Positions 1-9,367 of a stretch of DNA of 64,000 nt are shown here, piece by piece. The notes beneath the pieces were generated by a model that made no database searches, was not told where the DNA came from, and saw nothing but the letters and a program-made list of their open reading frames with translations. Each line of letters opens with the position of its first letter. Position 1 is the stretch's first letter. The stretch covers positions 1-64,000 of the forward strand of contig JAFLBR010000011.1 of the NCBI GenBank assembly GCA_017303795.1. The letters are read 5' to 3'. Source of the stretch: Cytophagales bacterium. Lineage in GTDB: Bacteria > Bacteroidota > Bacteroidia > Cytophagales > Cyclobacteriaceae. A program made the position numbers and the translations under genes.

Positions 1-236
1 CCAGTCGGTTGAACCTAACCCTGGCAGGTTGCTCCTCAGCAGAGCCTACTTCTGTTTCAGTTCAACAATGCAAAATTCAATTCACTAATCTATATTTACA
101 ACCTGTCAAAATTCTCAGCCACTTACCGATTCTTTGAATACCACACTTTATCATATTTATGTGCTTTTATAAAACTTAATGATTTGTGTTTGCTAGTTTG
201 TTTTGGTTGCTTAGAAGTTGTAAAAAACTAAAAACT

Positions 237-1337
237 ATGAAAGTAAGGTTGCTTATATTTCTAATTGCAGTAGTAATGCTCTCATGCACGGATGATTCCC
301 TTACTAGGGTTGCCAATTATGAAAGGCAGATTATAGATTTTTTGACGTTAGAGAAGAATTCTTTTGACCCTAATGGAACAAAAATCGAACAGCTCATTAA
401 CTCAATAAACTTTGAGAGTATTGATAGAGTAGAGATCCAAGCAGATGAAAATCTGCTATTATTTGATCTTTCAAAATCTCTATCAATAAACGATAAGAGT
501 ATCTTACATAGAATTGTATTCTTCGAACAAGATGGAATTATCGTTAGATCGTTTATTTGCACTTTTTCAAGTTCTACAGACGAAGGAAAAATTAATGATG
601 TCATTTTACACTTAGTATTTCCTGATCGAAACATGCCTGCTTATAGTGGAATCGTTTCACTATATGATAACTTTCAAAATCTTATCAATTATAGTAACTA
701 TAATCAAGGATTAATTATTGAGAGTGGGTTGCCAAGAATGAAAGCGGAGAAGGAACCAGGAGACGGAAGGAAAGCTACTCAGTGTGTTGATTGGTATTTG
801 GTAACAACATATTACTATAGTGATGGAACCACCGAAACAGTAGAAATTTATTTATATACTTCGTGTGATGAACCTTGTGGATTTGCTGGGCCGGGTGGTA
901 GAATAAAGTGCGGAGGAGGTGGCGGTAGTGGTGGAAGTGAGGAGGCTGGCAATAGGTTATGTGGTGTTTATGGCTTTACTGATACAGGAGATGGTCTTAC
1001 AGGGGAGAATACTGGTCTTTTTGTAAATGCTGTGCATACTTCTACTGGCGAGTTTATTAACATTATGTGGGGTGCAATGTGCTTAACTTTTGGTTCAGGA
1101 ACACCAACCCCACAAATCGCTTCAGAGACATTCATAATGGCATGGAATTTAGCTATGGATGAAACGGAATCGTGGCTAAATTTAATTGGGAGAAAACCTA
1201 GTGACGTTGCTGTGTCCAACTTTGTCCTTAATCAATTAAGAGCAAATCTTGGCATCTATACAAATGGATATTTTTCGTTAGCCACTGGGCCATGCTTGGG
1301 AGGTATTGCGTCAACAAGAGCAAGGTATTGCATATGA
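237..1337 (+). CDS. Unknown lipoprotein with Cys/Gly-rich linker
   Basis: Protein of about 366 aa. The ATG at 237 was chosen because it starts a lipoprotein signal peptide (MKVRLLIFLIAVVMLSC, lipobox Cys at residue 17); the open frame extends upstream to 186 without a plausible signal. An N-terminal region of about 200 residues is followed by a short Tyr-rich stretch (DWYLVTTYYYSDGTTETVE), a cysteine pair, and a low-complexity linker of consecutive glycines (encoded near 885-945). A separate C-terminal region of about 125 residues follows. This layout, a conserved-looking leader, glycine linker and distinct tail, recalls secreted Bacteroidota proteins with exchangeable C-termini, but that is inference and no domain is recognised. 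The gene is AT-rich compared with the genes that follow. Its TGA overlaps the ATG of the next gene, so the two are probably translated together. Confidence 0.7.
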   Translation: MKVRLLIFLIAVVMLSCTDDSLTRVANYERQIIDFLTLEKNSFDPNGTKIEQLINSINFESIDRVEIQADENLLLFDLSKSLSINDKSILHRIVFFEQDGIIVRSFICTFSSSTDEGKINDVILHLVFPDRNMPAYSGIVSLYDNFQNLINYSNYNQGLIIESGLPRMKAEKEPGDGRKATQCVDWYLVTTYYYSDGTTETVEIYLYTSCDEPCGFAGPGGRIKCGGGGGSGGSEEAGNRLCGVYGFTDTGDGLTGENTGLFVNAVHTSTGEFINIMWGAMCLTFGSGTPTPQIASETFIMAWNLAMDETESWLNLIGRKPSDVAVSNFVLNQLRANLGIYTNGYFSLATGPCLGGIASTRARYCI

Positions 1338-1936
1338 AAGTATCTGAATATGAAGGTGTAATAAAGAAGTGCTATAAAGATGAAAAACTTATTGACGAGT
1401 TAGTTGCTCAAAAGATAGATTTTATCTCAGGTCAAAAGATTGAATTTTTACTAGCAGAAAAGTGGAAAGAAATAATTGATCAATTAAGAAATCATAATTT
1501 GAAGGTAGAAGATATGAGCTATCTTCAATTTCCAAATCTCAAACTTGTCGTTGACGAAGATACAATGTTTGACTACATAAAAGAGAGAAGAAGTCTAATT
1601 ATAGTATTGTCGTTATTATGTCCAGTTTATACTTACTACTATAAATACAGCCTACTAGCCCAAGCAGGCGTTGGGTTTATCAAAATTGGGGAGGTGAACT
1701 ATCTAAAAAATAACATACTTCAAAAGTTTATTCCAAATATGCATGGGATAGATGTGAAAAAATTGATTGAATCAACCTTTTTGGACTATAGATATGAGAG
1801 TCATTATTTCTTAACTATCAATAGATTCGATTTTGTTGCTCCTTACAAATCTGCTGATCAATCAAAAAATTCAACTGGTTACTCCTTTTTCGAATTCCTT
1901 TTTGAATCTTATCCTTTAGACGGGCTTTGGGATTAG
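1334..1936 (+). CDS. Unknown protein coupled to the lipoprotein
   Basis: About 200 aa, starting at the ATG at 1334 inside an ATGA overlap with the upstream stop, the classic sign of translational coupling. An earlier in-frame start at 1292 would overlap the lipoprotein by 46 bases and is less likely. No signal peptide is seen. The segment around residues 80-105 (LIIVLSLLCPVYTYYYKYSLL) is hydrophobic with aromatic residues but is not a clear membrane helix. The N-terminal half is charged and probably helical. No family is recognised. Position and coupling suggest it works with the lipoprotein, for instance as a partner or immunity protein, but nothing in the sequence proves that. It ends 10 bases before the convergent dehydrogenase gene. 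Confidence 0.65.
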   Translation: MKVSEYEGVIKKCYKDEKLIDELVAQKIDFISGQKIEFLLAEKWKEIIDQLRNHNLKVEDMSYLQFPNLKLVVDEDTMFDYIKERRSLIIVLSLLCPVYTYYYKYSLLAQAGVGFIKIGEVNYLKNNILQKFIPNMHGIDVKKLIESTFLDYRYESHYFLTINRFDFVAPYKSADQSKNSTGYSFFEFLFESYPLDGLWD

Positions 1937-1945
1937 CGAAAGTTG

Positions 1946-3925
1946 CTAAAATCCCATTAGTGCTTCTATTCTATTCTTAAGCCTTCCCTTCGGCAAAAAA
2001 TTCTGTTCTAGCGTAGCGGCAAACGGAATGGCCGTATCTAAACTTGCTTCGCGCATAACAGGCGCATCCAGGTATTGAAATGCATGTTCACCAATCCAAG
2101 CGGCTATTTCGGCACCAATGCCTCCGGTAAGCGTATCTTCATGTAACACCAATATGCGATGAGTTTTTTTCACCGTCTCCAATACAGCTTCTTTATCCCA
2201 CGGCAATAATGTGCGCAGGTCAAGAACATCGGCACTCACATTGGGCAATTGCTTGAGTATTTCCTGTGCCCAGTGTACACCCATGCCATAGGTAATAATA
2301 GAAAGGTCGCTGCCTTCGCTTACTAATTTTGCTTTGCCAATTTCGATGGTATAGTAGTCATCGGGAATCTGATCTTTTATAGATCGGTAAAGCACTTTGT
2401 GTTCGAAGTATAAATAGGGGTTGGGGTCTTCAAGTGCGGCACATAAAAGACCCTTGGCATCATACGGGTTTGAAGGATAAACAATTTTTAGACCGGGTGT
2501 ATGAAAGAACCAGGCTTCGTTACTTTGCGAATGAAACGGCCCGGCTGCCGTACCCGCACCAGTTGGCATGCGCACTACCACATCGGCAGGTTGGCCCCAG
2601 CGCCAATGGGCTTTGGCTAAGTTGTTTACAATTTGGGTCATACCTTCCGAAACAAAATCGGCAAACTGCATTTCAACCATTGCCTTCATGCCTTTTATTG
2701 AAAGGCCAAGGCCCGTTCCGATAATAGCCGATTCGCACAGAGGCGTATTGCGCACACGACCTTTGCCAAATTTTTCTACAAAGCCTTCGGTGATTTTAAA
2801 TACGCCTCCATAATCGGCAATGTCTTGTCCCATTAACACCAGATTGCTGTGGCGTTCCATGCTTTGGCGCAGGCCATCGCTTATGGCATCGATAAACCTT
2901 TTTTCGGATGCTGCGGAGGAGAGGGGAGAGATTACGGTTTGACTAAAGGGAGCAGACACATCATTCAATTCCAGTTCTTTATCAGGTACAGGCAATGTTT
3001 CCTGAAAAGCTTCAGCAAGGCCGGTCTCAATCTCTTTCTTTAATTTTTTACGAATGCTCTCAACCTGTTTTTGATCAATGAGTTTCTCGCTTAGCAAAAA
3101 GTTTTCATAGTTCTGTAGCGGATCTTTCTTTGCCCATTCGTCCATCAGTTTTTTAGGAACGTATTTGGTACCCGATGCTTCTTCGTGGCCGCGCATTCTA
3201 AACGTAAGGCATTCTAACAAAACGGGCTGCGGTTTGTCGCGCATCTTTTCGGCAAGCGATTTTACTGTGGTGTAAACCTCCAACACATTGTTGCCATCAA
3301 CTTGTACCCCTTCTATTCCGTAGCCGATGGCTTTATCAATAAACTGCTTGCACTTAAACTGTTCGTTACTGGGAGTAGAAAGTCCGTAGCCGTTATTTTC
3401 AATTACAAAAATTACGGGCAGGTTCCACACCGCGGCTACGTTAATGGCTTCATGAAAATCGCCTTCGCTGGTTCCGCCATCGCCATTAAAAACTACGGTA
3501 ACGCTTTTTTCTTTTTTAAGTGTGGAGGCAAGGGCAATACCATCGGCTACACCGTTTTGCGGGCCGAGGTGCGAGATCATGCCCACAATGCGATGTTCGT
3601 TTGTACCAAAGTGAAAAGACCTGTCGCGGCCCTTGGTAAAACCCGAAGCTGTGCCTTGCCATTGCGCAAATAGTTTAGCGAAGGGAATGTTACGCCCGGT
3701 AAATACACCGAGGTTGCGGTGCATGGGTAAAATGTATTCGTCTTTTTCTAATGCTTGTGTAATGCCCACCGAGATGGCTTCTTGCCCAATGCCACTAAAC
3801 CATTTGCTTATTTTATTCTGCCGGAGCAGCACCAGCATTTTTTCTTCGATGAGGCGAGGAAAAAGTAATGCTTCGTAAAGTTGAAGCAACGTGGCATCGG
3901 TAAGTTTTTTGCGCTGAAATTTCAT
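1946..3925 (-). CDS. Fused E1 alpha/beta 2-oxoacid dehydrogenase
   Basis: A 659-aa thiamine-diphosphate enzyme joining both E1 subunits of a pyruvate or branched-chain 2-oxoacid dehydrogenase in one chain. Residues 1 to about 320 are E1 alpha: the ThDP motif GDGGTSEG is at 148-155 and the closing ENN at 176-178. From about residue 335 the chain is E1 beta, with VLMGQDIADYGG and a C-terminal transketolase-type domain (TYGMGVHW, HEDTLTGGIGAEIA). E1 decarboxylates the 2-oxoacid and transfers the acyl group to lipoyl-E2. No E2 or E3 gene is nearby, so the rest of the complex lies elsewhere. Fused E1 genes are common in Bacteroidota. The substrate (pyruvate or branched-chain) cannot be fixed from sequence alone. 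It lies 14 bases downstream of the antiporter gene on the same strand and is probably co-transcribed. Confidence 0.93.
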   Translation of the reverse strand: MKFQRKKLTDATLLQLYEALLFPRLIEEKMLVLLRQNKISKWFSGIGQEAISVGITQALEKDEYILPMHRNLGVFTGRNIPFAKLFAQWQGTASGFTKGRDRSFHFGTNEHRIVGMISHLGPQNGVADGIALASTLKKEKSVTVVFNGDGGTSEGDFHEAINVAAVWNLPVIFVIENNGYGLSTPSNEQFKCKQFIDKAIGYGIEGVQVDGNNVLEVYTTVKSLAEKMRDKPQPVLLECLTFRMRGHEEASGTKYVPKKLMDEWAKKDPLQNYENFLLSEKLIDQKQVESIRKKLKKEIETGLAEAFQETLPVPDKELELNDVSAPFSQTVISPLSSAASEKRFIDAISDGLRQSMERHSNLVLMGQDIADYGGVFKITEGFVEKFGKGRVRNTPLCESAIIGTGLGLSIKGMKAMVEMQFADFVSEGMTQIVNNLAKAHWRWGQPADVVVRMPTGAGTAAGPFHSQSNEAWFFHTPGLKIVYPSNPYDAKGLLCAALEDPNPYLYFEHKVLYRSIKDQIPDDYYTIEIGKAKLVSEGSDLSIITYGMGVHWAQEILKQLPNVSADVLDLRTLLPWDKEAVLETVKKTHRILVLHEDTLTGGIGAEIAAWIGEHAFQYLDAPVMREASLDTAIPFAATLEQNFLPKGRLKNRIEALMGF

Positions 3926-3939
3926 ATCAGAAATTTTTA

Positions 3940-5151
3940 TTAGGCTTTGGCCGAATCTGTGTTGGGGTTTGAATTTGGTATTTGTTTTTCCTTGGCAGAA
4001 ACCAGCCCGAAGGTCATTATTAAACTGGTGGCCAGAATCACAAAGAAAAGGAGACTGTTTTCAACGCCTTTAAGTTTTTGCGATTCTGGAATACTGAAAA
4101 ATAATAAGATGCTGATGAGGCCACGGGGGGAAAGAAAGAACTCAGCCAATGAGGCAGTACGCACAAATAATTTTTGATAAGCAATGCGAATAATGTAAAT
4201 GATAACCACCACGCCCGATCCGTAAAGGAGTACATCTAAATTTAAAAGCGATTGAACATTGAGCGTAAATCCGAAAATCAGAAAAAAGAATGTTCTTACA
4301 ATAAAGGCACTTTCGCCACTAAGCTGCACGAGTTGATGCAGGTCTTTATAAAAATTATCGTATTTAAAAGTGCGCTTAAACCAGGTGTTTCTAATCCAAT
4401 GCAGGTTGTTGAGGAAAAGGCCAAACGCCAATACAATAACCAGTGTTGGCAAATGATAATACTTACCAATGGCGTACACGAGTATGAGCACCGCAATAAT
4501 CAGGAAAAACTTGAGATGATGAGTAATGCGTTTGAGCAAATAAAGCAGAACAAGGCAAAAGGCTGCAGATAATACCAGAATCAAAATGGTCTGCCAACCT
4601 AACCTTAAAAAAGAGTTAAAGCCAATGGTTTCGTTGGCCAACATAAAGTTGAAAAGGATAATACCGAAAATATCCGACAGGGAAGATTCATACACGATAA
4701 AATCTTTACGCCCAACGGGCAATGTGGCTGCCGATGGAATGGCTATGGCCGAACTGATAATACCAAGAGGCACAGCATTGAGGAAGCAGGTCTTAAAATC
4801 AGCGTCCAACACATAAAAATAGAAAAGGGCAATTCCGGTAGTGGTAAGTATAAGAATAAAGAATGCCGATGAAAGCGAACTTTTAATAAGGTTAGATTTT
4901 TCTCGCTCCAGTTTTAACTCTAAAGCTCCCTCCAGCACAATAAGTATTAAACCGATTGTACCTACCAGCGGTAGAATAGGTTCAAAATTAGGGATGGGAA
5001 TTTCCAGCCAGCCAGCCAGATACCGAAGGCCAATACCACTTAATAGTAATAGGATTACGGATGGAATTTTAAACTGCTTTGCAATGAGATCAAACAGGTA
5101 ACTGAAAATGACCAGTGCACTTAAGATAATCAGGGTTACTTCAACCGACAT
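3940..5151 (-). CDS. Cation/proton antiporter (CPA family)
   Basis: A 403-aa integral membrane protein with roughly 11-12 hydrophobic segments, starting at ATG 5151. The sequence has the features of Na+/H+ exchanger-domain proteins: an N-terminal helix followed by KQFKIPSVILLLLSGI, then LILIVLEGALELKL, and the ion-site region YESSLSDIFG at about residues 154-163. The usual ND or DD pair of this site reads SD (159-160), with the aspartate retained. It probably exchanges Na+ or K+ for protons across the inner membrane; the ion is not predictable. The short hydrophilic C-terminus has no TrkA domain. It is the first gene of a likely two-gene unit with the E1 dehydrogenase. Confidence 0.88.
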   Translation of the reverse strand: MSVEVTLIILSALVIFSYLFDLIAKQFKIPSVILLLLSGIGLRYLAGWLEIPIPNFEPILPLVGTIGLILIVLEGALELKLEREKSNLIKSSLSSAFFILILTTTGIALFYFYVLDADFKTCFLNAVPLGIISSAIAIPSAATLPVGRKDFIVYESSLSDIFGIILFNFMLANETIGFNSFLRLGWQTILILVLSAAFCLVLLYLLKRITHHLKFFLIIAVLILVYAIGKYYHLPTLVIVLAFGLFLNNLHWIRNTWFKRTFKYDNFYKDLHQLVQLSGESAFIVRTFFFLIFGFTLNVQSLLNLDVLLYGSGVVVIIYIIRIAYQKLFVRTASLAEFFLSPRGLISILLFFSIPESQKLKGVENSLLFFVILATSLIMTFGLVSAKEKQIPNSNPNTDSAKA

Positions 5152-5222
5152 AGAGGTAGCGATGTGTGCGCTAAAATATAGAAAAAACCATCGGCCAGCC
5201 TATCTTGCACCAAATTCAGGTA

Positions 5223-6464
5223 ATGATTCCCTACTCTACGTTTACGCTTGACAATGGCCTGCAGGTAATTGTGCATGAAGACCCCACCGTGCAAATAGCC
5301 GTAATGAATATTTTGTACGATGTAGGCTCGCGCGATGAACGGCCGGACAAAACCGGGTTTGCACATTTGTTCGAACATTTAATGTTTGGAGGTTCGGCCA
5401 ACATTCCATCGTATGATGAACCCCTGCAGGTTGTGGGTGGCGAAAACAATGCGTTTACCAATACCGACATTACCAATTATTATCTCACGTTGCCAGCCTC
5501 CAATCTTGAAACTGGTTTTTGGTTAGAGAGCGACAGGATGTTGAGTTTATCGTTCGATCCGCAGGTGCTGGAAGTGCAGCGCAAGGTTGTGATAGAAGAA
5601 TTTAAACAACGCTACCTCAATCAACCTTACGGTGATGTGTGGTTAAAACTCCGCCCGTTGGCCTATAAAAGTCATCCGTATCAATGGGCAACCATCGGTA
5701 AAGAAATAAGCCACATTGAAAATGCTACCCTGCAGGATGTAAAAGATTTTTTCTTTACGCACTACGTTCCCACCAATGCCATATTGGTAGTGGCGGGTAA
5801 TGTAACAGTGCCGCAGGTAAAAGCATTGTCGGAAAAATGGTTTGGCCCTATACCGGCAGGAAAAAAACCAGTGCGAAACTTAGCAACAGAGCCAAAGCAA
5901 TCGCAAAAGCGACAAGAGAAAGTTATTGCAAAAGTACCTGCCCACGCTTTATATAAAGCGTACCACATGCCGGGCAGGTTTGAAGCTGGTTTTCATGCAG
6001 CCGACTTGTTGAGTGAAATTTTAGGTCGTGGGCATTCTAGCAGGTTATACAATCAATTAGTGAAAGAGCAAGAGATTTTTACATCGGTTTCGTCTTTTAC
6101 TATGGGCACTATAGATCCGGGTTTGATTGTAGTAAACGGAAGAATAAAACCCGGTGTTGAAATTGAACAGGCGGAAGCTGCTGTAGATAAGATTATTGAT
6201 GAGCTGATTACCAACGGAGCAACGGAAGAAGAACTGAAAAAAATCAAAAACCAGGCACTTACCACACAGGAGTTTGAAAAAGTGGAGGTAATGAATCGCG
6301 CTATGAATCTGGCCTTTGCGGCACTATCGGGCGATGTAGAATCTGTAAATAGTGAACACGATAAAATTGCGCGTGTTACTTTGGCTGACATTCAGCAAAC
6401 AGCCGCAAAAATTTTACGGCAAGAAAATTCCAGTGTGTTGTATTACTGTGCGGAAGGCAAGTAA
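5223..6464 (+). CDS. M16 family zinc metallopeptidase
   Basis: About 413 aa. The ATG at 5223 is preferred over a TTG at 5205 because it directly begins the conserved strand (IPYSTFTLDNGLQVIVHED). The inverted zinc motif HLFEH is at residues 48-52 (HxxEH), followed by MFGGSANIP and a downstream acidic helix (RKVVIEEFKQR) that supplies the third ligand. This is the catalytic M16 half, similar to processing peptidase/pitrilysin proteins; no second inactive M16 gene sits next to it. It has no signal peptide, so it may be cytoplasmic or rely on another export route. Its TAA abuts the stop of the convergent histidine kinase gene with no intergenic base. Confidence 0.93.
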   Translation: MIPYSTFTLDNGLQVIVHEDPTVQIAVMNILYDVGSRDERPDKTGFAHLFEHLMFGGSANIPSYDEPLQVVGGENNAFTNTDITNYYLTLPASNLETGFWLESDRMLSLSFDPQVLEVQRKVVIEEFKQRYLNQPYGDVWLKLRPLAYKSHPYQWATIGKEISHIENATLQDVKDFFFTHYVPTNAILVVAGNVTVPQVKALSEKWFGPIPAGKKPVRNLATEPKQSQKRQEKVIAKVPAHALYKAYHMPGRFEAGFHAADLLSEILGRGHSSRLYNQLVKEQEIFTSVSSFTMGTIDPGLIVVNGRIKPGVEIEQAEAAVDKIIDELITNGATEEELKKIKNQALTTQEFEKVEVMNRAMNLAFAALSGDVESVNSEHDKIARVTLADIQQTAAKILRQENSSVLYYCAEGK

Positions 6465-8138
6465 TTACAAAATCAGCGGAAGCGTTACCGTAAATTCTGA
6501 ACCAACGCCTTCGGCAGATCGCACACTAATGCTTCCTTCCAGTTTATCAAGGGTTTCTTTTACGATGTACAATCCCAGTCCCGAGCCTTCGCTGGATTCG
6601 GCTGCACGATAGAACATATCAAAAATGCGTGCATGATGTTCTGCGGCAATACCCTGCCCATTATCCTTAACGCTCATCAATACATGATCTCCCTTTTTCA
6701 AAGCATCGATTAAAATAAACGGATCGGGCTGATCGAACCGATGATACTTATAGGCATTCGACACCAGGTTGTTGATAATAACTTTTAACCGGTTAGGGTC
6801 GGTTGAGATTTCAAGTGCAGGATCGATCTGTACTTCAATCCGTACTTTTTTATTTACTACTGAGTAAGCCAGATTTTGAACTACTTCGCGCGCAAGCGTT
6901 TCCAGTTTAACTGATGTGGGCAAAAGATCGAGGCGCGTATTGCGCGAGTAATCGGTTACTTCTTTAATAAAACCTTCCATGGTTTTTATCCGGTCTTTCA
7001 TCATCTGTAAAAATAAACCCACTTCTTCGGGGCGATCAGTTTTTTCAGACAAATGAATAAGGCCCAGTAAAGAACTTAACGGAGCGCGCATATCATGGCT
7101 GGCACTGTACACAAACCGATCTAACTCTCCGTTGGTTTTGGCAAGTTGTTCATTTTTAAGTGCAAGTTCTTCCTCTGCTTTTTTCCGTTCGTTAATGTCA
7201 ATCAATGTGCCTACCAGCACAGACTTTCCGGTTTCGTCTTGTTTAAACACGCCACTATCCTGAAACCATTTGTACACACCACTTTTAGTTAAAAGCCTGA
7301 ATTCGTTTTGATATGGTTTTTGTAAAGCCATGTGTTCGGCAATCATGGTGCGGGTACGGGCCCGATCTTCCGGAAAAACCAAAGGCGTAAAATCTTCCTG
7401 CTTCAGGTTGTTTAGTTCGTGGTCTTCATACCCAAGCAATCGCTTCCAATCCTGGCTTACATAAATCGAATTTTCAGCAAGTTTCCATTCGTAAACACCG
7501 GCCTTGGTTCCATGTAATGCCATTAAAAAACGCTCTTCACTTTTTTTCAGATTTAAAGAAGTTTCTATCAGATTTTGTTCTGTTTCCCGGTTGCGGTTAA
7601 TCAGAAAGTACACCACAAAGGCATTGGAAAGAATCCCAATAATCATGTTAGAAATAAAATTAATTTCTACCATGTGTGGTTCGTAACTGGGAGCTGGTAT
7701 AAAATTGAAATCAATTTTATGAGCTAAAAGGCCAAGTAGAATAGGAAGCGCTGCAAATACAAAACTAAGTGCAGGATTATAATGGTTAAGCAAGATCAGG
7801 CCTACCACCGAGCAAGTCAGAAAATAAAAGTAAACCCCACCGTAGGGATGATCCACATCGGCAAAAATGAATATCAATACATTAATAAGAATAAGTTGGG
7901 CCAATGTAGCAGCAGTATATTTTCGCTGGCGATTCAGGACAAACGAAAGCAAGCCACCCACAATCATCATCAAATAAAAGGGAACAAAAACAGTTACTCC
8001 GTTATAGCTATCTAAAATGATGTAAAAAATAGCTACAGTTACAATTATGCCTGCAAACTGACTGCGCAGCATGGCATACTTAAAATCACTACGTGATGGA
8101 ATAATCGATTTGCCTACCAGGAAGTCGCGGTAACTCAT
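6465..8138 (-). CDS. Membrane histidine kinase with PAS domain
   Basis: A 557-aa sensor kinase. Residues 25-185 form about six membrane helices of a small N-terminal sensor. A PAS fold spans about 200-320 (WKLAENSIYVSQDWKRLLGYE to LIDINERKKAEEEL). The HisKA dimerisation domain follows, with phospho-acceptor His348 in FVYSASHDMRAP, then a HATPase_c domain (NNLVSNAYKYH, DNGQGI, GSGLGLYIV). It autophosphorylates and would pass phosphate to a response regulator, but none is adjacent. It belongs to a paralogous set of four in this window (see 9368, 31335, 32686) sharing the ELDRFVYSASH signature; it is the only one of the four with a PAS insertion. Input signal unknown. Confidence 0.93.
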   Translation of the reverse strand: MSYRDFLVGKSIIPSRSDFKYAMLRSQFAGIIVTVAIFYIILDSYNGVTVFVPFYLMMIVGGLLSFVLNRQRKYTAATLAQLILINVLIFIFADVDHPYGGVYFYFLTCSVVGLILLNHYNPALSFVFAALPILLGLLAHKIDFNFIPAPSYEPHMVEINFISNMIIGILSNAFVVYFLINRNRETEQNLIETSLNLKKSEERFLMALHGTKAGVYEWKLAENSIYVSQDWKRLLGYEDHELNNLKQEDFTPLVFPEDRARTRTMIAEHMALQKPYQNEFRLLTKSGVYKWFQDSGVFKQDETGKSVLVGTLIDINERKKAEEELALKNEQLAKTNGELDRFVYSASHDMRAPLSSLLGLIHLSEKTDRPEEVGLFLQMMKDRIKTMEGFIKEVTDYSRNTRLDLLPTSVKLETLAREVVQNLAYSVVNKKVRIEVQIDPALEISTDPNRLKVIINNLVSNAYKYHRFDQPDPFILIDALKKGDHVLMSVKDNGQGIAAEHHARIFDMFYRAAESSEGSGLGLYIVKETLDKLEGSISVRSAEGVGSEFTVTLPLIL

Positions 8139-8188
8139 AAGGGTTTAACAACGATAAATATAAACTGTAATAATGACGCTGCAACCAT

Positions 8189-8196
8189 TATTTTTG
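8189..8196 (+). promoter_or_regulatory. Bacteroidota -7 promoter box of ispF
   Basis: TATTTTTG matches the Bacteroidota -7 consensus TAnnTTTG and ends 17 bases before the ispF ATG, which allows a short leader of about 10 bases. No strong -33 TTTG is seen at the ideal distance. Confidence 0.5.
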
Positions 8197-8213
8197 AAGA
8201 AAAGTAACAGGTT

Positions 8214-8693
8214 ATGAAGCTAAGGGTAGGTTTGGGTTTTGACGTGCATCAATTAGAGGAAGGCCGGGATTTTTATCTTGGCGGGATAAAATTGCCAGCT
8301 TCTAAAGGAGCAGTTGGCCACAGCGATGCCGATGTGTTGATTCATGCCATTTGCGATGCGCTTTTGGGCGCAGCCAACCTAAGAGACATTGGTTTTCATT
8401 ACTCCAATAAAGATCCTCAATGGGCTGGTAAAGACAGCAAGTATTTTTTGAAAGATGTTACGCGCATGCTTCACGAAAAAGGATGGAAAATAGAAAACGT
8501 TGACTGTACATTAACATTGGAGAATCCAAAAGTAAATCCGCACATTTCTGAAATGAAAAAAGTGCTGGCACCGCTCATGAAGATTTCGGAAGAGGATGTT
8601 TCCATTAAAGCAACCACCAACGAAAAGTTAGGTTATGTGGGACGCGAAGAAGGAGTGAATGCAATGGCGGTGGCTTTAATCCGAAAAGATTAG
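8214..8693 (+). CDS. ispF: 2-C-methyl-D-erythritol 2,4-cyclodiphosphate synthase
   Basis: A 159-aa enzyme of the non-mevalonate isoprenoid pathway that cyclises CDP-methylerythritol 2-phosphate to the 2,4-cyclodiphosphate and releases CMP. The N-terminus RVGLGFDVHQL gives the divalent-metal ligands Asp10 and His12. The GHSDADVLIHAICDALLGA segment supplies the third metal ligand and the substrate loop. TTNEKLGYVGREEG near the C-terminus is the CDP-binding signature. Length is normal for the trimeric enzyme. It is followed 7 bases later by mnmD, so the two are probably one transcript. Confidence 0.97.
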   Translation: MKLRVGLGFDVHQLEEGRDFYLGGIKLPASKGAVGHSDADVLIHAICDALLGAANLRDIGFHYSNKDPQWAGKDSKYFLKDVTRMLHEKGWKIENVDCTLTLENPKVNPHISEMKKVLAPLMKISEEDVSIKATTNEKLGYVGREEGVNAMAVALIRKD

Positions 8694-8700
8694 TTTAACT

Positions 8701-9366
8701 ATGTCGGAGATCCGAGTAATCATAACCGGAGACGGATCGCATTCGTTGTTAAATGCTGAGCTGGACGAAACCTATCATTCGCGGCATGGCGCAGTACAAG
8801 AATCAGAATATGTTTTTATTGAACAAGGGTTGCGGTATTGGCTTGAACGCAACAAACAATCACACCTTACTATTCTGGAGGTAGGACTTGGCACAGCACT
8901 TAATGTGTGGTTAACATTTCGTTTGCCCGAAGTACAAGCTTTAAAGCTTCAATACTTTGCGATTGAAAAATTTCCGTTGCCGCAAGAAGTATGGCAGCAA
9001 CTCAATTATGCAAAAGCTGATCGTGAATTATTTGAAAAAATACACACTGTTTCATGGAGTGGTTGGCAGCCAATAACTACTGACGCATCGATATTTAAGT
9101 GCGAGGCCACACTTCAGGATATTCAACTGCCCGATCTGAAATTTGATCTGATCTATTACGATGCCTTTGCGCCAAACAAGCAACCCGACATGTGGACGTT
9201 TGCCATGCTCGAAAAGGCAGTTAAAAACTTGCAACAAGGTGGTGTGTTTGTAACCTATTGCGCCAAAGGCCAGCTTAAGCGCGATCTTAATACGTTGGGC
9301 CTGGAAGTTCAATCTATACCTGGTCCGCCCGGTAAACGCGAAATGGTGCGAGCAATTAAAAAATAG
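8701..9366 (+). CDS. mnmD: tRNA 5-methylaminomethyl-2-thiouridine methyltransferase
   Basis: A 221-aa SAM-dependent methyltransferase corresponding to the MnmD half of the bifunctional MnmC. It methylates nm5s2U34 to mnm5s2U34 in the wobble position of tRNAs. The SAM-binding segment ILEVGLGTALNVWL lies near residue 60, and the family signature YYDAFAPNKQPDMWT is near residues 150-165. The FAD-dependent oxidase half (MnmC1) of the enterobacterial enzyme is absent, the usual arrangement in Bacteroidota. It ends one base before the convergent kinase gene. Confidence 0.9.
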   Translation: MSEIRVIITGDGSHSLLNAELDETYHSRHGAVQESEYVFIEQGLRYWLERNKQSHLTILEVGLGTALNVWLTFRLPEVQALKLQYFAIEKFPLPQEVWQQLNYAKADRELFEKIHTVSWSGWQPITTDASIFKCEATLQDIQLPDLKFDLIYYDAFAPNKQPDMWTFAMLEKAVKNLQQGGVFVTYCAKGQLKRDLNTLGLEVQSIPGPPGKREMVRAIKK

Positions 9367-9367
9367 T

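Noticed and set aside
1-236. Remnant of a gene at the left edge
   Set aside because: Short open frames exist on the plus strand up to about 137 but carry no recognisable protein sequence.
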